Source: Agrobacterium salinitolerans
Lineage (GTDB): Bacteria; Pseudomonadota; Alphaproteobacteria; Rhizobiales; Rhizobiaceae
Assembly: GCF_002008225.1 (NCBI RefSeq)
Contig: NZ_MRDH01000006.1
Location: 950,316-1,014,315, forward strand
DNA length: 64,000 nt
Reading direction: 5' to 3'
Positions 44,165 through 53,879 of the stretch are shown in pieces. The notes beneath the pieces were generated by a model, which was given only the letters and a program-made list of their open reading frames with translations, made no database searches and was not told the origin of the DNA. The translations under genes were made by a program, and so were the position numbers. Within the stretch, counting starts at the first letter, position 1. The number at the start of each line of letters is the position of its first letter.

Positions 44165-44947
44165 TTGGCAAAGACTGGCTATAACCGCATTGCGTATCGC
44201 GCGATCAAAATCGGCGGCAATATCGTGAAGGTTATTTTCTCCATCGATCTTTTTTTGCGGCCAGGCAGAAGAAAAACGCTTCCGCAGTATCGGCCTGCCA
44301 GGCGCAGCCCGAAATCGGAAAAAGCCATTCCCCGCATCATCTGGCAGACCAATTACTCCAACCGGGTAACGACGCCGATCTATGCGAATTTCCTGTTCAA
44401 CCGTTGGCTGACGCCGGAATTCGAATATCGCTATCATGATGACGAGGCATGCCAGGCCTATATCGACCGGCATTTTCCCGGACGTTACGCCGATGCCTTC
44501 CGCCGCCTGCAGGTGGGCGCCGCCAAGGCCGATTTCTGGCGTATTCTGGTGCTTCTGCAGGAAGGCGGCATCTATCTCGATATCGATTCCAATTTTGCGG
44601 CTCGCCCGGAAGATGTGATCGGCACGGATGAAGAAGCCGTTTTCATTGCCATGAAAGACGGCGAAATCACAAATTACTTCATGGCATCAAAACCCGGCCA
44701 CCCGGCGCTCAGGCTGATAGCCGATCGTATTGCCCAAAATATCGAAGACGGGACGCTCGTCAGCGTCTATGACATGACCGGCCCGACGGTGGTGCATGCC
44801 GTCGTCAAGGAACTGGGCCTGCCTGTCCGCAATTACCGCGAAATGTGTACCCAGGGGCAGTTCACCAACAAGCGCGCCCAATATGCCGACAAGAAGGACG
44901 GCGCATGGTGGGCGGAGCAGGCCAAAACCGCAATCGTCAAAAACTAG
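44165..44947 (+). CDS. Glycosyltransferase family 32-like protein
   Basis: The 260-residue protein has the GT32/Och1-like catalytic region: IPRIIWQTN at the start, FRRLQVGAAKADFWRILVLLQEGGIYLDIDSNF (DxD motif) and a C-terminal W-rich part. It probably adds a sugar to a surface polysaccharide or lipid. The start is TTG at 44165, preceded by AGGAG at 9 bases; no ATG lies near. It is alone, with a convergent hydrolase gene downstream. Confidence 0.8.
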   Translation: MAKTGYNRIAYRAIKIGGNIVKVIFSIDLFLRPGRRKTLPQYRPARRSPKSEKAIPRIIWQTNYSNRVTTPIYANFLFNRWLTPEFEYRYHDDEACQAYIDRHFPGRYADAFRRLQVGAAKADFWRILVLLQEGGIYLDIDSNFAARPEDVIGTDEEAVFIAMKDGEITNYFMASKPGHPALRLIADRIAQNIEDGTLVSVYDMTGPTVVHAVVKELGLPVRNYREMCTQGQFTNKRAQYADKKDGAWWAEQAKTAIVKN

Positions 44948-44981
44948 CGGCGGCCTTTCTGCTGGAGGCGAAACTGGCGCC

Positions 44982-45947
44982 TCAGGCGAAACTGTTGAAA
45001 AAGCGGATGCTTTCCTCGACCGCATGCGGCACAACACCATTATGGGTGCCGGGCAAGAGCTTTTTGTCGACCTTGAAACCCGATGTCAGGGCGCGATCCA
45101 CGAAAAGCTGGTGATCGGCATCGAAAGGCCGTTCCTCCGTGCCCCGCAAAAGCAGCGCCGGACATTTGAGGCTGGGGCCGAAACAGACGGAGGAGCGCAT
45201 GATGAATTCGCGCTCGTCGGTCTCGTCGAAACAGATCTCGTCGCTATAGCGGTTGAAATAACGCCAGGAACTGACGCCGGCGGAGATGGGTGCTGCGGCG
45301 CGAAACGTCCGGCTCATCGCGGCCAGAAGCGTCAGCGTGCCGCCATTGGAATGGCCGGCGATGAAGAAGCGGTTTCTGTCGATGCCGGGAAGATTTTCCA
45401 GATAGGCGGCGGCGGCCAGCGCATCCGTCGTTTCGTCGTAAAAACCGGAATAATTGCCGCTCTGGCCGTTTTCACCACGGAAGGATGGCAGAAGCACGAC
45501 ATAGCCCGCTTCCCAATAGGGCTTCATCAGCGCCCAATGGCCGTCCCCGGTGGCGTTGCCGCCGTGGAGGAAAAGAACGGCGGGCTTTAGCGTTTTTGAG
45601 GGCTGGTAGCGGGAGAGCCACGCGACAAGCGCAATGGAACCGTCCGGCCCGCCCGGATAGGTGATCCGTGTCGCCCCGGGCGGCGTGCCGAGCGCGGAAG
45701 ATTTTTCCGGTGCCGGCATTTTTCGCAGGAGATGGGTGTGGAAATGCCGACGCGCCACCGCATAATCCTGCCGCTCCAGCGGCAGCACCTCTGGCGCAGC
45801 AATGCCCGCTTTCGCACGGGGTGGTAAAAATGCGGACGCTGACAGCCCCATGGCGCCGGCCACAAGGCTTCGCCGCGTCAGGCCCGGCGAGATGGCGCCG
45901 CTCTTTTCCTGTCCGAAGGCTTGGGAAAGAAAGCGTTTGTCTGCCAT
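44982..45947 (-). CDS. Exported alpha/beta-hydrolase (dienelactone hydrolase-like)
   Basis: The 321-residue protein has a TAT-type signal (LTRRSLVAGAMGLSASAFLPP), then an alpha/beta-hydrolase fold with the nucleophile elbow GHSNGG, LFLHGGNATGDGHW and a final catalytic-His-like GTHNGV. Substrate unknown; it may act on esters in the periplasm. It is flanked by convergent genes on both sides. Confidence 0.8.
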   Translation of the reverse strand: MADKRFLSQAFGQEKSGAISPGLTRRSLVAGAMGLSASAFLPPRAKAGIAAPEVLPLERQDYAVARRHFHTHLLRKMPAPEKSSALGTPPGATRITYPGGPDGSIALVAWLSRYQPSKTLKPAVLFLHGGNATGDGHWALMKPYWEAGYVVLLPSFRGENGQSGNYSGFYDETTDALAAAAYLENLPGIDRNRFFIAGHSNGGTLTLLAAMSRTFRAAAPISAGVSSWRYFNRYSDEICFDETDEREFIMRSSVCFGPSLKCPALLLRGTEERPFDADHQLFVDRALTSGFKVDKKLLPGTHNGVVPHAVEESIRFFNSFA

Positions 45948-46119
45948 ATGGTCACCTGCGGGGGATGGTTACTAGAGCAGTTCAACACTGCGGCTGGAGG
46001 CTGTCCAATCACGGATTCGCGAATGACAACAATGTATTCGCAGCCATCATGGCAATTTCGGGACAGCGTCTCTCCGTTCCTGCGCCTGCCGCGGGGGATG
46101 AGGGACGGTCAAGGCGCCT

Positions 46120-47745
46120 TTACCCTTCCACGCCGTCGATCATCGCCACCAGAGTCGAGAGCCTGTCCGCCTCCGCCGGCACCTTGTCGGCGCGAAGCCG
46201 CGAAATGCGCGGGAAGCGCATGGCCACGCCGGATTTGTGGCGGGTGGAGCGGTTGATGCCTTCGAAGGCCACCTCCAGCACGAAACCGAAATCCGGCGTC
46301 GCGCGCACCGCCCGCACCGGGCCGAAACGCTCGACGGTGTTGTCGCGCACGAATTTGTCCAGCACCTCCAGCTCCGCATCGGTGAAGCCGAAATAGGCCT
46401 TTCCGACCGGCACCAGCTGTTCGCCATCCTCGCCTTCCGCCCAGACGCCAAAGGTGAAATCGGAATAATAGCTCGATCTTTTGCCGTGGCCGCGCTGGGC
46501 ATACATCATGACGGCGTCGATGTTATAAGGATCGCGTTTCCACTTGAACCAGGGGCCCTTGGCGCGCCCGGCCTGGTAGGTGCTGTCACGGCGCTTGATC
46601 ATGACGCCCTCGATCACAGGATCGGGCGGTGCGGCACGAAGCGTATCGAGTTCCTGCCAGCTGAAAAAGCCAATCAGCGGCGAGAGGTCGAAGCGATCAT
46701 GCGGCGCGTGCTCGATAATATCCGAGAGGCGGCCGCGGCGCTCCATGTAGCTTTCGGCGCGAATATCGCTTTCGCCCTCGAACAGCAGGTCATAGGCGCG
46801 AATGAAGGCGGGATAATCATCCAGCATCTTCGCAGTCACCGTCTTGCGGTTCAGCCGCTGCTGCAAGTCGGAAAAGGTGCGGGTGAGATTGTTGGAGCGC
46901 GACGTGCCTCCAATCAGCAATTCGCCATCCATCACGCCTTCGAAATCGATTGCCTCCAGAACATCGGGAAAGGCGGCGGAGATATCGTCGCCGGAGCGGG
47001 AATAGAGTTTTCGCGTGGCGCCGGCGCGGGACAATTGCACGCGAATACCGTCCCATTTCCATTCGGCGGCATAGTCGGCCGGGTCCAGCGCATCGAGGTC
47101 GCCATCGGAAACCGGCGTCGCCAGCATGACCGAATGGAAAATGGCGGGCGTCGCCAGAACCGGCCGCCCGGACTTCCCCTCAAGCCACGCGAAAAGCGGC
47201 GTATAGGGCGGCGTCAGCCCGTGCCAGAGGGTTTCGATCTCGGTGATGTCTTTGCCGGCAAAATCCGCCAGCGCCTGCCGTGCCAGCCGCGCCGAAACGC
47301 CGATGCGCAGGCTGCCGGTTGCGAGTTTGAGGAAAGCGAAACGCGAGGACGTATCGAGCCTATCCAAGAGGTCGCGCACCGCGCCGCGCACCTCGGTACG
47401 TCCCAGCGAATTCATCAACGTTACGACCTCTCCGAGGCGCGGGTCCTGCGCCTCGGCGTGATCCGCGCCACCGATATTGCCCCAGACCAGCGAGATGGTC
47501 TCGGCAAGATCGCCGACATAATCATAGGAATAACGAAACAGCACCTCGTCCATCCGCTCCATGACCAGTTCGCGCAGCATGGCCGGCTTGACGCTCTTGA
47601 GGTCCAGCGTGCCGGCAATCGCCGCCAGACCGTAACCCCGGTCGGGATCGGGCGTATCGCGGAAATAATCGGTGAGCAGCTTCAGTTTGCCGTTGCGCGA
47701 CGGGGTGAGAACGAGACGGTCGAGCAGCGTGGCGAAGGCTTTCAT
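46120..47745 (-). CDS. ATP-dependent DNA ligase
   Basis: The 541-residue protein has the nucleotidyltransferase active site EWKWDGIRVQ (Lys nucleophile), a DELL-like motif GVMDGELL, the EGVMIKRRD motif IV-V and a C-terminal OB-fold. It matches the bacterial ATP-dependent ligase group paired with a beta-lactamase-fold exonuclease, used in DNA repair outside the replicative NAD ligase. It starts 1 base after the upstream exonuclease gene ends; the two form a tight operon. Confidence 0.9.
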   Translation of the reverse strand: MKAFATLLDRLVLTPSRNGKLKLLTDYFRDTPDPDRGYGLAAIAGTLDLKSVKPAMLRELVMERMDEVLFRYSYDYVGDLAETISLVWGNIGGADHAEAQDPRLGEVVTLMNSLGRTEVRGAVRDLLDRLDTSSRFAFLKLATGSLRIGVSARLARQALADFAGKDITEIETLWHGLTPPYTPLFAWLEGKSGRPVLATPAIFHSVMLATPVSDGDLDALDPADYAAEWKWDGIRVQLSRAGATRKLYSRSGDDISAAFPDVLEAIDFEGVMDGELLIGGTSRSNNLTRTFSDLQQRLNRKTVTAKMLDDYPAFIRAYDLLFEGESDIRAESYMERRGRLSDIIEHAPHDRFDLSPLIGFFSWQELDTLRAAPPDPVIEGVMIKRRDSTYQAGRAKGPWFKWKRDPYNIDAVMMYAQRGHGKRSSYYSDFTFGVWAEGEDGEQLVPVGKAYFGFTDAELEVLDKFVRDNTVERFGPVRAVRATPDFGFVLEVAFEGINRSTRHKSGVAMRFPRISRLRADKVPAEADRLSTLVAMIDGVEG

Positions 47746-47746
47746 C

Positions 47747-48763
47747 TCAGTCCCCCTCATCCTCGTAACCGACAAGATGCAGCGGCTTGGCGGCAATACC
47801 CTGCAATTGACACCAGCGCACCAGCGCCTCCTCACGGCCATGGGTGACCCAGACGGCCTGCGGGGAAATTTCCTTGATCGTCTCCAGCAGTTCCGGCCAG
47901 TCGCAATGGTCGGAGATCACCAGTGGCAGCTCTACTCCGCCCTGCTTCGCCCTCTGCCGCACCATCATCCAGCCGGACGCGAAGGCGATCAGCGGTTCGT
48001 TGAAGCGCCGTGCCCAGCGTTCCTGAAAGGCGGAGGGCGGGCCGACGACGATCGCGCCCTTGAAGGCGGAGGGATCGCTTTTTTCGAGCGTTGCGGGGCG
48101 CAGATCGCCGAGATCGATGCCCTGCGAGATGTAATAATCACACAGCCGTGCCAGCGCGCCGTGAATGTAAATGGGATCGGAATAACCGTTGTCGCGGAGC
48201 AGACGGATGACGCGCTGCGCCTTGCCAAGCGAATAGGCCCCGACGAGGTGGGTGCGGTCGGTAAACTGTTTGATGGAGGTGAGCAGCTTGGCCGTTTCCA
48301 CGCGCGGCAGCGGATGATGAAACACCGGCAGGCCGAAGGTGGCCTCTGTGATGAAGACATCGCAAGGCACCGTCTCGAAGGGCGCGCAGGTGGGGTCCAC
48401 GCCGCGCTTGTAGTCTCCCGAGGCGACGATGCGAATCCCGTTCATTTCCACGGAGATTTGCGCCGAACCCAGCACATGGCCTGCTGGATGGAAACCGACG
48501 GTAACGCCGTTTACCTCCACCCTTTCGCCGAATGCGACCGCCTGCTCGCTGCCGCAAAAATCCTCGCCATAACGGATGCGCATTATATCCAGCGTCTGGC
48601 GCGTAGCCAGCACCGCGCCATGGCCGGCGCGGGCGTGGTCGGAATGACCGTGGGTGATGAGCGCCCGCGCCACCGGGCGGACGGGATCGATATAAAAATC
48701 ACCCGCCGGGCAATAAAGGCCCTTGGGCGTGGAATTCAACAGCTGTTCCGGCTTCATATTCAT
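47747..48763 (-). CDS. Ligase-associated DNA exonuclease (metallo-beta-lactamase fold)
   Basis: The 338-residue protein has the MBL core THGHSDHAR (HxHxDH), GHVLGSAQ and later DHCDW and HGREEA motifs of the beta-CASP-like exonuclease family. It precedes and is coupled to the ATP-dependent ligase. In other bacteria the set also includes a DEXH helicase and a metallophosphoesterase; neither is nearby here. It likely processes DNA ends before ligation. Confidence 0.9.
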   Translation of the reverse strand: MNMKPEQLLNSTPKGLYCPAGDFYIDPVRPVARALITHGHSDHARAGHGAVLATRQTLDIMRIRYGEDFCGSEQAVAFGERVEVNGVTVGFHPAGHVLGSAQISVEMNGIRIVASGDYKRGVDPTCAPFETVPCDVFITEATFGLPVFHHPLPRVETAKLLTSIKQFTDRTHLVGAYSLGKAQRVIRLLRDNGYSDPIYIHGALARLCDYYISQGIDLGDLRPATLEKSDPSAFKGAIVVGPPSAFQERWARRFNEPLIAFASGWMMVRQRAKQGGVELPLVISDHCDWPELLETIKEISPQAVWVTHGREEALVRWCQLQGIAAKPLHLVGYEDEGD

Positions 48764-48984
48764 TGAGATAGGGCCGCCCGCGCGAATCTAAAGTGATGCG
48801 AGCATAACGCGGAACGTGCATTAAATTTCCAGCGGCGGTGTTTTTGTTGTGTAGGACCGTGATGGTGAAACACATTGCACGGCCCGTCCTTTCCCTCATT
48901 CTGCGCTCGTCACAGGGATGAGGGTATGGTGAGCAACGTGAACAAGGCGCATCAATCCCATCGAACCGTATTGGGTGACGGCCT

Positions 48985-50514
48985 TTACTCCCCCGCCCCT
49001 TCGGCCGGCTTCGCCTCAACCGCCGCCGGTAGCCGCACCGGCTTCAGCATCAGCGCCGCGGCAAGGCCGATGGCGGCGGTTGCGGCGGCCGCGAAGAACA
49101 GCGGCGTAAACGCATCCGAGTAGAGCGCGGCGACGGCGGCCTGTGAGGCGGCGGGGAGTTCGGAGAGGCTTTTCGGCGTCAGTTCCTCGATCTTGCCGAC
49201 ACCGGGAATATTGACCGCGACGCCTTTCAGGCTCGAGGACACGATGGCGCCATAGACAGAAATGGCAATCGCCGCGCCGCCCATGCGGGTCAGCGTCACC
49301 GCGCCGCTCGCCGCGCCAATATCCGCCTTGGGCGCGGAATTTTGCACGCCGATGATCGGCGCCTGCTGGCCGAGCCCGACAGCAAAGCCTTGTGCCAACA
49401 TGAGGACCGCAATCACCCAAAGCGGCGTTCCGGCATGCATCTGCGTGAAGAGCAGCATGGCGATGACGTTGATGGTGAGACCCGCCACAGAGAAGGGCTT
49501 GTAGACGCCGGTGATCGAAATCAGCCGTCCGGCCGAAAGCGAGCCCATGACGATGCCGCCGGTGACGGCGATGAAGAACAGGCCGGCATGGGAAGGCGAA
49601 AGCCCGGTGGTGGTCTGCAGGAACAGGGCATAATAATTGACCATGCCGATGCCGATGCCGCCGCTGGTCAGCGAGACGATCATCAAGAGCGGAAAGGTGC
49701 TGTCCTTGAAGAGCCTGAGCGGCACCACCGGTTCCGGCGCGCGGCGTTCCACCTGCACCCACAGGAAAGCGGCGATGACGGCAAAGGCGATGATACCGAG
49801 GCTAGGGCCGGCGATCAGCGAGCCGAACAATTCGCTGCTGTCGGCCCAGAAGACCACGCTGGCAATGGTGGCCGCCAAAAGGACCGCGCCGAGATAATCG
49901 ATCTTCGGCTGGCGCGCCGGGCGGCGGTAAGGCAGCATCAATGCCAGCCCTGCAATGACGACGATGCCGAGCGGCAGGTTAATGAGGAAGATTGACCGCC
50001 AGCCGAACAGGTCGCTCATCGTACCGCCGAGGATCGGGCCGACACTGCCTGACGCCATGATGGTGAGGCTGGAATAGCTCTGGTAGCGGGCGCGTTCACG
50101 CGGCTCGAACAAATCTGCATTGACGGAAAAGATCGAGACCATGATGCCGCCGCCGCCAAGCCCCTGCAACACGCGGGCGGCAATCAGGCTGTCCATCGAC
50201 CATGCCAGCCCGCAGGCCAGCGAACCCAGCGTGAAGATGACGACCGCCGCGATCATCACATATTTGCGGCCGAACAGATCGCCGAGCTTGCCATAGACAG
50301 GCATGACAGCACTGGTCGCCAGCAGATAGGCCGAGCCGATCCAGCCGAAACGCTCCAGCGCGCCGAATTCACCGACAATGGTGGGAAGCGCTGTCGATAC
50401 GATCTGGTTATCGAGAGTTGCCATGAACATGGCCAGCATCAGGAACAGAAAGACGATGAGCCTGCGCCGATGATCCGACACAAGCGGCGCCACGGGGGCG
50501 GTGGACATATCCAT
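48985..50514 (-). CDS. MFS multidrug efflux transporter (DHA2/EmrB type, 14 spans)
   Basis: The 509-residue transporter has 14 membrane spans and the EmrB/QacA opening (LMLAMFMATLDNQIVSTALPTI) with the motif GKLGDLFGRK in the first loop. It likely exports toxic organic compounds by proton antiport. It is divergent from a MarR gene with 140 bases between starts and a perfect dyad in the gap. Two ATGs (50514, 50508) are possible. Confidence 0.92.
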   Translation of the reverse strand: MDMSTAPVAPLVSDHRRRLIVFLFLMLAMFMATLDNQIVSTALPTIVGEFGALERFGWIGSAYLLATSAVMPVYGKLGDLFGRKYVMIAAVVIFTLGSLACGLAWSMDSLIAARVLQGLGGGGIMVSIFSVNADLFEPRERARYQSYSSLTIMASGSVGPILGGTMSDLFGWRSIFLINLPLGIVVIAGLALMLPYRRPARQPKIDYLGAVLLAATIASVVFWADSSELFGSLIAGPSLGIIAFAVIAAFLWVQVERRAPEPVVPLRLFKDSTFPLLMIVSLTSGGIGIGMVNYYALFLQTTTGLSPSHAGLFFIAVTGGIVMGSLSAGRLISITGVYKPFSVAGLTINVIAMLLFTQMHAGTPLWVIAVLMLAQGFAVGLGQQAPIIGVQNSAPKADIGAASGAVTLTRMGGAAIAISVYGAIVSSSLKGVAVNIPGVGKIEELTPKSLSELPAASQAAVAALYSDAFTPLFFAAAATAAIGLAAALMLKPVRLPAAVEAKPAEGAGE

Positions 50515-50575
50515 GAAAAATCTCGTTGGCTACGGCGGTTTTGCTACGGCAATTTGTGTGCTATCAGCATATATA

Positions 50576-50597
50576 TGTCAATGGCAAGTTTTTGACA
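50576..50597. promoter_or_regulatory. MarR operator between efflux and regulator genes
   Basis: TGTCAA (50576-50581) and TTGACA (50592-50597) are perfect complements with a 10-base spacer, in the middle of the AT-rich divergent gap. TTGACA could also serve as the -35 of the regulator gene. Confidence 0.55.
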
Positions 50598-50654
50598 TCC
50601 ATGTTATTCGCGCTAAATGTGATCGCGAACTGGCAATGAAAGGAACGGCAAAGC

Positions 50655-51170
50655 GTGGCGAGCGAGGAAAACTGGAACGAGGATCTGCCCGAGGACATCA
50701 AGCGGATCGGCAATACGATGACGCGCATGCGCATCATGATCGGCCGCCGCATCATCGGCCGCATGGCGCTTGCCAAGCTCGCTCCGGGTCTTGAACTCTC
50801 CCATATAGACGTTCTCGACATTCTGCGCCGCACCGAAGGCGATGTTACCGTGGGTGCGATTGCCGAGGGCATGCGCATCGATCCCTCACGCGGTAGCCGG
50901 GTGGTGGCGGATATGGTGGGACGCGGCCTGCTGAAACGCAGCGTTTCCCAGGAAGACGGCCGCCGCAGCATTGTCGAGATTACGCCGCTCGGCACCAGCC
51001 TTTTGCAGGAAATGCGCCGGACCAAGATGAGCGTCATCGAGGACGTGATGGATGGCTGGCCGGCAGAGGATGTGGAGACATTCGCCCGCCTGTTCGAACG
51101 CTTTATCGACCGTTTCGAATATCGCCTGTCACCGGATACGGACTTATTCGCGGATCAGAAAAAATCATAG
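50655..51170 (+). CDS. MarR-family repressor of the efflux gene
   Basis: The 171-residue winged-helix protein (SHIDVLDILRRTEGDVTVGAIAEGMRIDPSRGSRVVADMVGRG) starts at GTG 50655 with AAAGGAAC upstream. It should bind the dyad in the gap and repress both itself and the divergent MFS gene until a toxic ligand binds. Confidence 0.88.
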   Translation: MASEENWNEDLPEDIKRIGNTMTRMRIMIGRRIIGRMALAKLAPGLELSHIDVLDILRRTEGDVTVGAIAEGMRIDPSRGSRVVADMVGRGLLKRSVSQEDGRRSIVEITPLGTSLLQEMRRTKMSVIEDVMDGWPAEDVETFARLFERFIDRFEYRLSPDTDLFADQKKS

Positions 51171-51252
51171 TTGGCACGGGGATCTGCAACTTCACTTTAA
51201 AGCGACGAAACCGTAACGTGCGGCGCATCGAACTGGTCAAGGGGTAATTTCG

Positions 51253-51912
51253 ATGTTGACGATTTACGGTGTCTACCGTTCCCGCGCCACGCGCACGCTG
51301 TGGCTTGCGGGTGAACTGGGCATAGAATTCAAGCATGTGCCCGTCATACAGGCCCGCCGCCTTGCCGATCCGCTGGCTGCGGATGCGCCGCTCAACACGC
51401 TGTCTCCCGCATTTCTCGCCGTCAACCCGATGGGTACCATTCCCTGCATTGAGGATGACGGCATGGTGCTTTACGAATCCATGGCCATCAATCTCTACCT
51501 TGCCCGCAAATATGGCGGACCGCTTGCGCCGGTCGATCTGAAGGAAGATGCGGCGATGCTGCAATGGTCCTTCTTCGCCGCCACCGAAATCGAGGCCAAT
51601 TCGCTGAAGATTTCCTCCGCCATCGCCGAGGGCCTGTCGGAAAGCGATACTGGTAAGGCTGTTATTGACGTCGCCGCCCGCCTGCTGAAGCGCCCCTTCC
51701 GGGTGCTGGAGCAGCATCTCGCCACCCATGATCATCTGGTGGGAGACCGTTTCACCGTGGCCGATCTCAACGCGGCGGAAATCGTTCGTTACGCGCAGGG
51801 CCACAAACCGCTGTTCGATGCCCATCCGGCGCTGAAAGCCTGGCTGGATCGTTGCCAGGCCCGCACGGCGTTCAAGACCATGTGGGACAGCCGGGCCGCC
51901 GAGGCGGCTTGA
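51253..51912 (+). CDS. Glutathione S-transferase
   Basis: The 219-residue protein has a thioredoxin-like N-terminal domain ([42 protein letters not shown]) and an all-helical C-terminal domain. It conjugates glutathione to electrophiles or serves in peroxide defence. A palindromic repeat separates it from a second, convergent GST gene; it is transcribed alone. Confidence 0.9.
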   Translation: MLTIYGVYRSRATRTLWLAGELGIEFKHVPVIQARRLADPLAADAPLNTLSPAFLAVNPMGTIPCIEDDGMVLYESMAINLYLARKYGGPLAPVDLKEDAAMLQWSFFAATEIEANSLKISSAIAEGLSESDTGKAVIDVAARLLKRPFRVLEQHLATHDHLVGDRFTVADLNAAEIVRYAQGHKPLFDAHPALKAWLDRCQARTAFKTMWDSRAAEAA

Positions 51913-51956
51913 CACGAGCTTTGGGCGCGGACTGGAGACGTCCCTCCGTACTCAAC

Positions 51957-52041
51957 GTCATCCTCTGGCTTGTCCCGAGGATTCAACCACGTCAAATAAA
52001 ATCAATACGTTGCAGATCCTCGGGACAAGCCCGAGGATGAC
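51957..52041. repeat. Palindromic element, 26-bp arms
   Basis: Arms at 51957-51982 and 52016-52041 match at 25 of 26 positions; each arm carries the CCTCGGG-type core shared with the 9770 element. It lies between the two convergent GST genes and may terminate both. Confidence 0.8.
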
Positions 52042-52052
52042 GACAGTAACTA

Positions 52053-52673
52053 TTAACCCCTCTCGCCCGCAAGCGCCCGCTGCACCGCCGGCCGGTCGTT
52101 CATGCGGCGGAAATGGTCGTGCACCTTCGGGAAGCGGGCAATATCCACGCCGTCGCTTTCCAGCCAGCCGGACATGACGAAAAGATAGGGATCGGCAACC
52201 GAATAAGCGGTGCCCAGAACCCATGGGCCGTGCAGCATGCCATGTTCGATCAGTTCGAAGCACTCGCCCATGGTCTGCGGCACTTTCGCCTTCATATCGG
52301 CCAGCGAACTTTCCTCATTCGCCCAGCGGCTGCCCCGCCGGCCGTGGGCATGGGCGACATGCACCGTCGAAGAAATGAAGGAGTTGAAGGACTGCATCAA
52401 CGCGAATTCGAAGGGATCGTCGAGTGGCGCGAGTTTCTTCTCAGGCGCCATCTGGGCGATGAAGGCGAGGATGGCGGGCGTCTCCGTCAGCACGCCGCTT
52501 GCCGTTGCCAGCGCCGGCACGCGGCCCTTGGGATTGATCTTTAAAAATGCCTCGGAGCGTTGCTCGCCTTCCGCAAAATTGACGCGGTGGGCCTTGTAAG
52601 GCAGGCCGGATTCCTCAAGCACGATATGGCTGGCGCGGGAACAGGAACCGGGAGAAAAAAACAGTGTGAACAT
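52053..52673 (-). CDS. Glutathione S-transferase, second copy
   Basis: The 206-residue protein has the GST N-terminal domain (FTLFFSPGSCSRASHIVLEE, NPKGRVPALAT) and the C-terminal helices. SPGSCSRA is typical of the beta-class group in which a Cys near residue 10 contacts glutathione. The start at 52673 begins this motif; the ribosome binding site (TTGGAGG) is 10 bases away. It is not a close copy of the neighbouring GST. Confidence 0.9.
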   Translation of the reverse strand: MFTLFFSPGSCSRASHIVLEESGLPYKAHRVNFAEGEQRSEAFLKINPKGRVPALATASGVLTETPAILAFIAQMAPEKKLAPLDDPFEFALMQSFNSFISSTVHVAHAHGRRGSRWANEESSLADMKAKVPQTMGECFELIEHGMLHGPWVLGTAYSVADPYLFVMSGWLESDGVDIARFPKVHDHFRRMNDRPAVQRALAGERG

Positions 52674-52807
52674 GGGTATGCGACCTCCAAAGCAATGAAG
52701 CGCCCGTTTCTTCCTCGTACGGACGCCGACCCGCGGCGGCCATGGGACGGCCGTCACACGCAGGGCGCACCATCATCGTGCCGGCAAACGGCCGCGTCAA
52801 AGGTTAT

Positions 52808-53806
52808 TTAGAGACCGACGACCCTGACATCGCCGACATGGATGCCGTTCCAGTTGCGCATCTGCCGGTTCGCCATGCCGCTCAGCGCCTGTTGTTCGGC
52901 GCTGCCTTCATCGAAATGGCGGGCGAGCAATGCCGAAACCATGGCTTCTGCCGCACGCGTCGTGCCGTCTTCGCATTTCACCGCCATGGCGATGCCCTTT
53001 TCCGGCAGCGCGGCGATGAAGACGCCCTCCGCGCCGGTCTTTGCGAAGATTTTTCCCGGCGCGATCTGCATCAGCTTCGTGCAGGCGCGGCCAGTGCCCG
53101 CCACGTAAAAGGGTTCAGCCATGCAGGCCTCGATGAGACGACGCGAGGCTTTCGCACGGCCCGGTTCCAGCCCCCTGCCCGTCGCCATTTTCGCGAAACC
53201 ATGGGCCAGCCCCTTGAGCGGCACGGCATAGGTGGGGATGGAGCAGCCGTCCACGCCGCAATTGTCATGGCCGAGAGTAGCACCCGTCAGGCTTGCCATC
53301 GTGGCGCGGATTTCCCGCTGCAGCGGATGATCGTAACCGACATAACCCTCAGGGTCAGTGCCGGCGTGGCAACAGGCGCAGATGAAACCGGAATGTTTGC
53401 CGGAGCAATTATTGTGAAGCGCCGTCGGCTTTTCCAGCGTGCGGGCCTGATGGATGATGGTTTTCTGGTCGGAAGACCAATGCGCGCCGCATTCCAGCGT
53501 ATCCACGTCCCTGCCCGCCTTCGCCAGCATCGAAGCGGCGAGTTCCACATGCGCGTCCTCGCCGGAATGGGAGGAACAGGCAAGTGCGAGTTCGCGGCTG
53601 CCGAACTGATAGGCATCCGCAGCACCGCTTTCCACCAGCGGCAGCGCCTGCATGGCCTTGCAGGCGGAACGCGGAAAGATGCCGCGCTCAATATCGCCAG
53701 CCGAAAACAGCACGCCGCCATCGCCATCCACCACCACGGCGAGGCCATGATGGCGGCTTTCGACCAGATTACCCCTGGTGACTTCGACGGTAACGGAATT
53801 GTTCAT
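52808..53806 (-). CDS. L-asparaginase, PF06089 (Rhizobium-type asparaginase II)
   Basis: The 332-residue enzyme has the family motifs RSACKAMQALP (SxxK), ACSSHSGEDAHV, HNNCSGKHSG and DGCSIPTYAVP. In R. etli such asparaginases hydrolyse asparagine to aspartate and ammonia with a zinc-bound Cys/Lys site. Start 53806 follows GAGG at 8 bases; the in-frame ATG at 53836 lacks a site. It is divergent from the DUF3750 gene, 73 bases between starts. Confidence 0.85.
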   Translation of the reverse strand: MNNSVTVEVTRGNLVESRHHGLAVVVDGDGGVLFSAGDIERGIFPRSACKAMQALPLVESGAADAYQFGSRELALACSSHSGEDAHVELAASMLAKAGRDVDTLECGAHWSSDQKTIIHQARTLEKPTALHNNCSGKHSGFICACCHAGTDPEGYVGYDHPLQREIRATMASLTGATLGHDNCGVDGCSIPTYAVPLKGLAHGFAKMATGRGLEPGRAKASRRLIEACMAEPFYVAGTGRACTKLMQIAPGKIFAKTGAEGVFIAALPEKGIAMAVKCEDGTTRAAEAMVSALLARHFDEGSAEQQALSGMANRQMRNWNGIHVGDVRVVGL

Positions 53807-53879
53807 TTTTGCGGCCTCAAAAAATTCTGATTTCATGTGGTTGATACCGCAATTGATTTTTCGATGCACGGGGCTATCA

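Noticed and set aside
46237..47847. 536-codon ORF antisense to the DNA ligase gene
   Set aside because: Shadow of the ligase frame, whose catalytic KWDG site and OB-fold region are clear.
48699..49019. 106-codon minus-strand ORF overlapping the start of the exonuclease gene
   Set aside because: No family features, and it overlaps the exonuclease N-terminus; its C-terminal codons are in another frame of that gene.
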